Origin: Candidatus Pelagibacter sp.
Lineage (GTDB): Bacteria > Pseudomonadota > Alphaproteobacteria > Pelagibacterales > Pelagibacteraceae
Assembly: GCA_002704185.1 (NCBI GenBank)
Contig: PAFP01000040.1
Coordinates: 1 to 5,161, forward strand
DNA: 5,161 nt
Reading direction: 5' to 3'
Each line of letters opens with the position of its first letter. The first letter of the stretch is position 1. Shown here piece by piece: positions 1-5,161 of this stretch. The position numbers were made by a program, and so were the translations under genes. Below the pieces are notes generated by a model, which was not told the origin of the DNA, did not search any database, and was given only the letters and a program-made list of their open reading frames with translations.

Positions 1-712
1 CTATAATTTTTTTTTCAACTTTATATTTTTTTTCATTATTTGATTTGTCGTTTAAAAGTTCAAATCCAAATTCAGCTTTTTCATTATTAACTAAGAATCT
101 AAATGTCAATTTTGCAGTTTTGCCTAGCAATGACTTGATCCCTGATGGGTCTCGTAAACCCGGCAGTTCAACAAGAATTCTGTCTTTGCCTTGTGCTATT
201 ATAGTTGGTTCTTTAGTGCCAATCTCGTCAATACGATTTCTTACTATTTCTAATGATTGCTCTAATGCATTTTTTTTAATATTGCTTATAAAATTATTAG
301 AAAATTTTAATATTATTTTCCCATTATTTTGTTCAATATTAAATTCTTTAGATCCATCAGGCAAATAATTTATTTTATTTTTATTTAAGACGAGTAATAT
401 TTTATCAGAGTTGCTTTTAATATCAAATGATACAATCTTATTATTTAAATTAAAAGAACTATAACTAATTTTGTTTTTTCTTAATTCTTTTTTAATTTCT
501 AAAATTTTATTTTGGATTTTTTGCTGAACAAGAGGTTTTGAGTCTATCTCCAACAATAAATATGATCCTCCTTGCAAATCTAAACCCAAATTAAACTTTT
601 TTATGTTTTTATTAAAATATTCGTGATTTACAAAATTTGGAATAAAAAAAATAAAACCAATTAAAATAACAATAAATATAGAAAATATTTTGAGTTTTGA
701 AAAATATAACAC
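1..712 (-). CDS. secD: Protein translocase subunit SecD, N-terminal part (cut by the left edge)
   Basis: SecD works with SecF and YajC in the inner membrane beside SecYEG, using the proton gradient to pull exported proteins through. Only 237 codons are present; the frame is open to the window edge, so the rest of the periplasmic domain and the later membrane helices are missing. Seen in the translation: one hydrophobic helix at about residues 9-25, the SecD hallmark LGLDLQGG at 42-49, a variable periplasmic stretch, then SLEIVRNRIDEIG at 153-165 and ILVELPG at 179-185, both typical of the first periplasmic (P1) domain. The start is GTG at 712-710, giving M-L-Y-F-S-K just before the first helix; it lies one base after the yajC stop, so translation is probably coupled. 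No clear ribosome binding site is seen. Identification is secure from the motifs and from the yajC neighbour; secF would be expected beyond the left edge. Confidence 0.97.
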   Translation of the reverse strand, partial: MLYFSKLKIFSIFIVILIGFIFFIPNFVNHEYFNKNIKKFNLGLDLQGGSYLLLEIDSKPLVQQKIQNKILEIKKELRKNKISYSSFNLNNKIVSFDIKSNSDKILLVLNKNKINYLPDGSKEFNIEQNNGKIILKFSNNFISNIKKNALEQSLEIVRNRIDEIGTKEPTIIAQGKDRILVELPGLRDPSGIKSLLGKTAKLTFRFLVNNEKAEFGFELLNDKSNNEKKYKVEKKII

Positions 713-713
713 T

Positions 714-998
714 CTATTTCTTAGTATCTGTGTTGCTTAATACCTGAGAGATTGTAGATTTTATAATTTTGACATTCACATTTTCTGAGATTTGCACTTC
801 GACTTTTTCATTATCTAAAATTCTTTCAATTTTTCCAAGCAAACCACCAGCTGTAACTACCTGATCACCTCTTTGCAAGGCGTTTACCATGGCTTTGTGC
901 TCTTTTATTCTTTTTTGTTGGGGCCTAATTAAAAGAAAATAAAATATAACGAATATTAATATTAACGGTATGAATTGTCCTAAAGCTTTTGCATCCAT
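714..998 (-). CDS. yajC: Sec translocon accessory protein YajC
   Basis: YajC is a small single-pass inner-membrane protein that associates with SecDF and the Sec holotranslocon. The 94-residue product has the usual length and layout: a short N-terminus, one membrane helix at about residues 9-24, the near-invariant RPQQKR at 25-30 straight after it, and a small cytoplasmic domain with GDQVVTAGGLLGKI at 44-57. The ATG at 998 is favoured because it gives the standard N-terminus; another ATG five bases upstream (1003) is in a different frame and soon meets a stop. No good Shine-Dalgarno is present. It sits 52 bases downstream of sdhE and one base upstream of secD on the same strand, the classic yajC-secD order. 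Identification is secure. Confidence 0.97.
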   Translation of the reverse strand: MDAKALGQFIPLILIFVIFYFLLIRPQQKRIKEHKAMVNALQRGDQVVTAGGLLGKIERILDNEKVEVQISENVNVKIIKSTISQVLSNTDTKK

Positions 999-1019
999 TT
1001 CATGAGCTTTTTAAACTAA

Positions 1020-1028
1020 ATTATTACA
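1020..1028 (-). promoter_or_regulatory. Possible extended -10 promoter element for yajC-secD
   Basis: In the 52-base gap between sdhE and yajC the minus strand reads TGTAATAAT. This is a TG dinucleotide followed by a hexamer matching TATAAT at five of six bases, about 20 bases before the yajC ATG. No good -35 box lies at the right spacing. In DNA this AT-rich such matches arise often by chance, so this is a weak candidate; the genes could instead be read through from sdhE. Confidence 0.2.
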
Positions 1029-1050
1029 TTTAACAACTAATATTAGAATA

Positions 1051-1308
1051 TTATTTAAATTTATATTTTTTTAATTTGTTTGAAATATTTATAGCCTCAA
1101 TTTTTTCATTTTTTTTATTGTATATTAACCAATCACTCAGTTGTTTGTCTGAAAATCTCAAAATTTCTTTAAATTCATTAAGTTCTTCGTCTGTAAGTTG
1201 ATTTATATAATTTTTTATAAAACCGCCTAAATAAATATCCATTTCTCTTGTGCCCCTGTGAGTAGCTCTAAAAACTAATTTTTTTAAAAAGTATTCTCTA
1301 TTATCCAT
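1051..1308 (-). CDS. sdhE: FAD assembly factor SdhE (succinate dehydrogenase flavinylation)
   Basis: SdhE (YgfY/Sdh5/SDHAF2 family, formerly DUF339) is a small cytoplasmic helical protein that promotes covalent attachment of FAD to the SdhA subunit of succinate dehydrogenase. The 85-residue product has the family's size and its signature RGTREMD at residues 18-24, containing the RGxxE motif known to be needed for flavinylation, preceded by a basic helix (KKLVFRATH, 9-17). The middle is acidic and helical (LTDEELNEFKEIL), followed by DKQLSDWL, also family-typical. The ATG at 1308 gives a normal N-terminus. It is divergent from recG; an sdhE-recG neighbourhood is familiar in alphaproteobacteria, often with mfd on the other side of sdhE, but here yajC-secD follows instead. 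The C-terminus is Lys-rich (KLKKYKFK). Confidence 0.93.
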   Translation of the reverse strand: MDNREYFLKKLVFRATHRGTREMDIYLGGFIKNYINQLTDEELNEFKEILRFSDKQLSDWLIYNKKNEKIEAINISNKLKKYKFK

Positions 1309-1329
1309 AAATTAAATTATTATTGAAAA

Positions 1330-3372
1330 ATGAATAATAAATTATTTGATTCTATAATTAAAGCAAAAGGTGTTGGACAAATAATATCTAGAAAATTTAA
1401 CGACAAGCAAATTTATACGAAAGTAGACCTTTTATTACATTTGCCAATTGGTTCTATTGATAGAAGATTTTGCCCTAAATTGGATCAATTGGAAATTGGA
1501 AAAATTAGTACTATTTTTGTAAAACCAATAAAATATAATTTCCCTAGAGTCAGAAATCTACCATTTAGAGTAACTTGTGAAGATAATTTCGGTAGAATAG
1601 ATATTGTATTTTTCAATGTAAGAGAAAATTATATAAGACAACAACTTCCTTTAAATTTTGAAGTAATCATAAGTGGTAAAATTACTTATTATAAAAACAA
1701 ATTTCAAATGACAAACCCTGATTATATTCAAACTATTGATAAAGAAAATAGCATTAAAAAAATAATGTCAAAATATTCAAGTCTAAATGGCATATCGTCT
1801 AAAACGCTACAAAAAATTTATTTTAATGAAAGCAATAACTTGGAAGAAATAAATGAATGGTTAGATCAAAATTTATTAAATAAAAAAAAGTGGTTGTCTT
1901 GGTCTGCATCAATTAAAAGATTACACAATCCAGAAAAAAATCAAGATATTGATAAGAACTCAATATTTTATGAAAGATTAGCTTTTGATGAAATATTGTC
2001 AAATTTGTTATTATTTAAAAAAATTAGAAAAAGAATAAATAAAGTAATAAAAAAAAATAAAATTATTCCAGATGTATTTTTAGAATCAATAAAGAGTAAA
2101 ATTCCTTTCAAACTAACAAACGATCAATTTAAAGTAATAAAAGAGATAAATAAAGATTTAAAATCATCAAAAAAAATGATGAGGTTATTACAGGGTGATG
2201 TTGGTTGTGGAAAAACAGTAGTAGCCTTTTTGACTGCCCTATGTGTTATTCAAAACAATTATCAAGTAGCATTTATGGCTCCTACAGAAATACTTGCATT
2301 ACAGCATTTTGATAATTTTAAAAAGTTTTTTGGTGATCAGAATGTAAATGTTGAAATTGTAACAAGTAAAATACATCAAAAAAAAAGAAAAATTGTTTTA
2401 GATAATATCCAAAACGGTAAAATAAATTTTATAATTGGAACGCATGCCTTATTTCAGGAAAAAATTAAATTTAAAAATCTTGGATATATAATAATTGATG
2501 AACAGCATAAATTTGGCGTTAAACAAAGAATAGAGTTAGCATCAAAAGGCGATGTAAATACAGATGTTTTGTTAATGACTGCAACTCCAATACCAAGAAC
2601 ATTGATTATAACTAATTATGGAGATATGGATTTATCAACTATATCAGAAAGACCATTTGCAAATAATATTTCAACTTTTTTAAAACCTAATGATAAAATC
2701 TCAGAGGTTTTAAAATTCATAGAAGGTAGAATTAAAGATTTAGACCAGGTTTTTTGGGTATGTCCTATAATTGAAGAAAGTGACAAGATTAAAGTTAAAG
2801 CGGTAAGTGAAAGACTAGAATATTTAAAAAATAATACAACTTATAAAATTGATTGTATGCATGGTAATTTAAACGAACAAGATCGAGTGCAAATATTAAG
2901 TAATTTTCTAAATAATAAATTAAATCTTATTGTTTGTACAACAATAGTAGAGGTTGGAATAGATAATCCAAATGTAAATACAATAATAATTGAAAACTCG
3001 GAAAGATTTGGACTTTCTCAATTACATCAATTGAGAGGTAGAGTTGGTAGAAGTGGTAGCAAAGCAAACTGTATATTAATTTATAATAAAAATTTATCAG
3101 AATTATCAAAAAAAAGATTAAAAATTATTAAAGATAACACTGATGGATTTCTTATTGCAGAAGAAGATTTAAAACTGAGAGGTTATGGTGATATTTTAGG
3201 TTTTAAACAAAGTGGTGAAAAAGATTTTTTAATAGCAGATCCATTATATCATTCTCATCTTTTTGATCTGGCAAAAGAATATATAGACCAAATTAATGAC
3301 ACTGAAAGATTCTCTATGTTACTCAAAATTTTTAATAAGCAGAAAATATTTAATATAATAGATGCAGGTTAG
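1330..3372 (+). CDS. recG: ATP-dependent DNA helicase RecG
   Basis: RecG is a cytoplasmic superfamily 2 helicase that remodels stalled replication forks and branch-migrates Holliday junctions. The 680 residues match the usual full length (E. coli about 693). Domains in order: an N-terminal wedge/OB-fold region ending near residue 140; helicase domain 1 with Walker A GDVGCGKT at 289-296, DEQH at 390-393 followed by KFGVKQR, and TATPIPRTL at 417-425; helicase domain 2 with TTIVEVGID at 537-545 and QLHQLRGRVGRSG at 564-576; and the C-terminal TRG region, DGFLIAEEDLKLRG at 605-618 with LGFKQSG at 623-629. Variants: Cys293 replaces the usual Ser in Walker A, and RGYGD replaces the common RGPGE. 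Catalytic Lys295 and Asp390-Glu391 are kept, so it should be active. The ATG at 1330 has no Shine-Dalgarno. The stop overlaps the convergent transporter gene by four bases. Confidence 0.98.
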   Translation: MNNKLFDSIIKAKGVGQIISRKFNDKQIYTKVDLLLHLPIGSIDRRFCPKLDQLEIGKISTIFVKPIKYNFPRVRNLPFRVTCEDNFGRIDIVFFNVRENYIRQQLPLNFEVIISGKITYYKNKFQMTNPDYIQTIDKENSIKKIMSKYSSLNGISSKTLQKIYFNESNNLEEINEWLDQNLLNKKKWLSWSASIKRLHNPEKNQDIDKNSIFYERLAFDEILSNLLLFKKIRKRINKVIKKNKIIPDVFLESIKSKIPFKLTNDQFKVIKEINKDLKSSKKMMRLLQGDVGCGKTVVAFLTALCVIQNNYQVAFMAPTEILALQHFDNFKKFFGDQNVNVEIVTSKIHQKKRKIVLDNIQNGKINFIIGTHALFQEKIKFKNLGYIIIDEQHKFGVKQRIELASKGDVNTDVLLMTATPIPRTLIITNYGDMDLSTISERPFANNISTFLKPNDKISEVLKFIEGRIKDLDQVFWVCPIIEESDKIKVKAVSERLEYLKNNTTYKIDCMHGNLNEQDRVQILSNFLNNKLNLIVCTTIVEVGIDNPNVNTIIIENSERFGLSQLHQLRGRVGRSGSKANCILIYNKNLSELSKKRLKIIKDNTDGFLIAEEDLKLRGYGDILGFKQSGEKDFLIADPLYHSHLFDLAKEYIDQINDTERFSMLLKIFNKQKIFNIIDAG

Positions 3373-4367
3373 ATCTTTTGAAAACTTTTTTGTGCACTAT
3401 TCAACTCTAATCTTTTCTCAAATTCGTTTAATCTTCTATATACTGATATTAATTCTACAATAATTGGCCAGCTTCTTACTAGATACTGAAGAGATGTTTC
3501 AACTCTTGAAAATGCTCTAACAATTTGCTGAACAAATCCTAGCGTAATGGCACCAGAGACTATTGTGGGTGCTAGAGCAATATAAGGAACAATAACCATT
3601 CCTTGCAAATAACTCCATTTAACTGCATTAAAGTACAAATAGTGAAAATATTGCTTATAATGAATTTTTCTAACGCCTCCATATAAATCTAAAACTATTT
3701 GTGGTTTTGCCCTTTCAATTGAATCTTCACCCAATACTAATTCTTTTCTGTATGCCGCCTCTTCTTTTTGAATATCATATTCTATTCCAGGTAATTTAAT
3801 TCCTACACTTGCGAGTAAAATTGTTCCACCTAGAGCAGCTATTATTGCTACCCAGACCATTGCATGATCCACTTGCCCTATCCAAGGTAGCTCAGTAATT
3901 TTTTTTGATAACATCCATAGAATAGGTGTAAAAGCAATAAGAGTCATAATGCTTCTTAATAATTCTGCGCCAAGTCCTTCCATAATTCTTGCAAATTTTA
4001 AAGTATCTTCCTGTACTCTTTGCGATGCACCTTCTATAGATGAAGCTTCATTCCATTTATCATGATAATACTCAGCCATAGCTGTTCTCCATCTAAAAGT
4101 CCAATGGCTTGTAAAGTAATCAGTGAGTATAACTACTAAAACATATACTGCAGCTAATTTAGCAAATGTATAAAGATATGATAAAAATTCTTCTAATGAT
4201 ACAGAATTAGGTACTGTTAATGCTTTTTGTAGAGCATCATAAAATTCACCAAACCATTGATTTATTTGGACATCAATTTGAACCAAAAACCAAGTAGCAA
4301 TTAAAATCATAAGAGTTCCACCAAGACTCCAAGCAAACCACTTTTTGTTAGTAAAAAATTTAAACAT
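3369..4367 (-). CDS. SbmA/BacA-family inner-membrane peptide transporter, short form
   Basis: SbmA/BacA proteins are dimeric, proton-driven inner-membrane importers that take up varied peptides, including some antimicrobial peptides and peptide-like antibiotics. The 332-residue product aligns by eye with the E. coli SbmA core: TWFLVQIDVQINQWF at 25-39, FRWRTAM at 91-97, IEGASQRVQEDT at 111-122, KLPGIE at 191-196, EAAYRKELVLGED at 203-215 and FHYLYFN at 241-247. Hydrophobic segments lie at about 12-31, 66-84, 136-153, 168-190 and 252-282. It lacks the roughly 75 N-terminal residues of the 406-residue E. coli protein. The start looks genuine: its ATG overlaps the upstream stop as TAATG, so translation is probably coupled. 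It has about 12 Trp, against four in the twice-longer RecG. The family is clear; the cargo is unknown, so no symbol is given. The family also includes ABC-fused relatives, but no ATPase motif occurs here. Confidence 0.9.
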   Translation of the reverse strand: MFKFFTNKKWFAWSLGGTLMILIATWFLVQIDVQINQWFGEFYDALQKALTVPNSVSLEEFLSYLYTFAKLAAVYVLVVILTDYFTSHWTFRWRTAMAEYYHDKWNEASSIEGASQRVQEDTLKFARIMEGLGAELLRSIMTLIAFTPILWMLSKKITELPWIGQVDHAMVWVAIIAALGGTILLASVGIKLPGIEYDIQKEEAAYRKELVLGEDSIERAKPQIVLDLYGGVRKIHYKQYFHYLYFNAVKWSYLQGMVIVPYIALAPTIVSGAITLGFVQQIVRAFSRVETSLQYLVRSWPIIVELISVYRRLNEFEKRLELNSAQKSFQKI

Positions 4368-4642
4368 TATTTAAAATTATCTTCGTAAGATTTAATAACG
4401 AGTTTAGATACTTTTGGTTCTACCAAAATATATTTTATTTTATTTAATTTAGCATACCTTATAGCCTCATCCTTTGTGCTAAAATATATTTTTACCTGTT
4501 TAGTAGTATTTTCTGACGAATTCCAATTCATAAGATAATCTTTTGACGTTGATATATTTGGATACTCAAGAACCCAGCTTTTTTTACTTTTTACAGATTG
4601 CATAGCTGTTTTCGTTGGAATATAAATTTTAGCAGTTCTCAT
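4367..4642 (-). CDS. NDUFS4-like complex I accessory subunit (ETC complex I conserved region)
   Basis: This 91-residue protein matches the family of mitochondrial NDUFS4 (the 18 kDa AQDQ subunit), found in alphaproteobacteria as a peripheral accessory subunit on the NADH-oxidising arm of complex I. Seen: AKIYIPTKTAMQS at residues 4-16, WVLEY at 23-27, LMNWNSSENTTKQV at 37-50 (the usual form is close to LMGW-S-D---Q), a lysine-rich FSTKDEAIRYAKLNKIKY at 54-71, a VEP at 74-76, and the terminal SYEDNF at 85-90. Two commonly conserved glycines are replaced (Val17 after AMQS; Asn39 in LMNW). There is no signal peptide or membrane helix, as expected for a bacterial cytoplasmic-face subunit. It is first in a two-gene unit with the SbmA/BacA-like gene, which starts on its last stop base. 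A plausible promoter lies 20-28 bases upstream. No nuo gene is adjacent. Confidence 0.9.
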   Translation of the reverse strand: MRTAKIYIPTKTAMQSVKSKKSWVLEYPNISTSKDYLMNWNSSENTTKQVKIYFSTKDEAIRYAKLNKIKYILVEPKVSKLVIKSYEDNFK

Positions 4643-4661
4643 TTTTTAATAGTATTCTATT

Positions 4662-4670
4662 AATATAGCA
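4662..4670 (-). promoter_or_regulatory. Candidate extended -10 promoter for the NDUFS4-like/SbmA-like pair
   Basis: The minus strand of the 85-base gap reads TGCTATATT, a TG extension plus a hexamer agreeing with TATAAT at five of six positions. It would place the transcription start near 4655 and leave a short leader of about 12 bases before the ATG at 4642. The region 17 bases upstream gives only a poor -35 match, which extended -10 promoters tolerate. This is the best-placed promoter-like element in the window, but the high AT content makes chance matches common. Confidence 0.35.
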
Positions 4671-4727
4671 TAATTTTTTATAATATATTTAATATTAATT
4701 TAAGATATGTTTATGTGTATATTTGTC

Positions 4728-5161
4728 TTATATTTCAATAGATTTTAATATTTGATCAATATTTTTTTTAAAATTAAAATATCCTTTATTACAAAATTTG
4801 TAGGAAATTAAATCTATTTTTCTAAAAATAAATTTTAAATCAATAGCATTTTCATTAAGATAATCTAGATTTTCACCAATATTTGGATAGATAGATATTG
4901 ATTTTTTTATATTAATTTTTTTTAAATCATCGATATCAATTATCTCAGTTGATTTGGCATTTTCTATTCTATTTACTTGATCTTGTATAAGTTCTGACTT
5001 AAAGTCTAAAACCTTAATGTCATATTCAATTTTTCTTTTATTTAAATTTTTGACAACATAAATTTTTTCAAAGATTGAGAAATATTCATTATTTTCAATT
5101 GACAAATTATTTTCAAAAATAATTAAATTTTGATAATTGTTAACATTATTATTATTGAAAT
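4728..5161 (-). CDS. C-terminal part of an unrecognised protein (runs off the right edge)
   Basis: I do not recognise this protein. The frame is open from the right edge to the TAA at 4730-4728, giving 143 complete residues. A start could be forced at a TTG at 5105, but the frame continues upstream without a stop and contains no ATG at all, so the true start most likely lies beyond the window. The product is rich in Lys, Asn, Ile and Asp/Glu, has a single Cys, and shows no membrane helix or signal peptide. It opens with an Asn run (four consecutive AAT codons, 5145-5156), then alternates short hydrophobic and charged stretches such as EKIYVVKNLNKRKIEYDIKV and EIIDIDDLKKINIKK, and ends in GYFNFKKNIDQILKSIEI. 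It looks like a soluble mixed alpha/beta domain end. It is on the same strand as the NDUFS4-like gene but separated by 85 bases and a candidate promoter. No function is assigned. Confidence 0.7.
   Translation of the reverse strand, partial: FNNNNVNNYQNLIIFENNLSIENNEYFSIFEKIYVVKNLNKRKIEYDIKVLDFKSELIQDQVNRIENAKSTEIIDIDDLKKINIKKSISIYPNIGENLDYLNENAIDLKFIFRKIDLISYKFCNKGYFNFKKNIDQILKSIEI

Noticed and set aside
45..368. Open frame of 107 codons on the plus strand
   Set aside because: It lies wholly antisense to secD, whose minus-strand translation carries clear SecD motifs; the plus-strand product resembles nothing and has no start context.
2927..3109. Open frame of 60 codons on the minus strand
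   Set aside because: It is antisense to the helicase motif V/VI region of recG and its hydrophobic low-complexity product is what the reverse of an AT-rich coding stretch gives.
4689..4698. Ten-base perfect palindrome TTAATATTAA in the 85-base gap
   Set aside because: It is made only of A/T, does not extend further, and such palindromes are expected by chance at this composition; there is no second copy to suggest an operator.
4701..4731. TAAGA...TCTTA inverted repeat downstream of the unknown gene, considered as a terminator
   Set aside because: The stem is only five base pairs of mostly A/T with a loop of about 20 bases and no following U tract on the minus strand, so it does not qualify as an intrinsic terminator.
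4728..5105. A complete 125-residue protein starting at TTG 5105
   Set aside because: The same frame stays open to the window edge with no stop, so a start at this TTG is not supported; treated as a truncated larger gene.
1..5161. tRNA, rRNA, CRISPR, insertion sequence or attachment-site signatures
   Set aside because: No cloverleaf-like GC-rich stretch, no regularly spaced direct repeats, no transposase or integrase motifs and no long inverted repeats were seen; nearly all bases are in identified genes.

Overview
The window is a compact, very AT-rich piece of bacterial chromosome. It encodes lysine-, asparagine- and isoleucine-rich proteins, has intergenic gaps of only 0-85 bases, uses the standard code with TAA/TAG stops, and shows hardly any Shine-Dalgarno sequences. 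The gene content points to an alphaproteobacterium: an NDUFS4-type complex I accessory subunit, SdhE next to recG, and yajC-secD. Base composition and compactness resemble the streamlined marine SAR11 (Pelagibacterales) type. That placement is an inference from style and content, not from a marker phylogeny.

Layout, left to right: (1) 1-712, minus strand, is the N-terminal 237 codons of secD, cut by the left edge and starting at a GTG one base after the yajC stop. (2) 714-998, minus, is yajC. (3) 1051-1308, minus, is sdhE, so sdhE-yajC-secD read in one direction as a probable operon. (4) 1330-3372, plus, is recG, divergent from sdhE with only 21 bases between the two start codons. (5) 3369-4367, minus, is a short-form SbmA/BacA-family membrane transporter whose stop codon overlaps the recG stop tail to tail. 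(6) 4367-4642, minus, is an NDUFS4-like complex I subunit, overlapping the transporter start by one base (TAATG). (7) 4643-4727 is an 85-base gap with a plausible extended -10 promoter. (8) 4728 to the right edge, minus, is the C-terminal part of an unrecognised protein.

Functionally the window mixes protein export (SecD/YajC), respiratory-chain assembly (SdhE flavinylates succinate dehydrogenase; the NDUFS4-like protein belongs to complex I), replication-fork rescue (RecG) and probable proton-driven peptide import (SbmA/BacA-like). No tRNA, rRNA, CRISPR, mobile element or attachment site is visible, and no stretch over 300 bases lacks a gene. I see no convincing undescribed system. The points most worth checking are the N-terminally short SbmA/BacA protein coupled to the complex I subunit, the very tight divergent and convergent junctions around recG, the variant RecG motifs, and the methionine-free unknown protein at the right edge.
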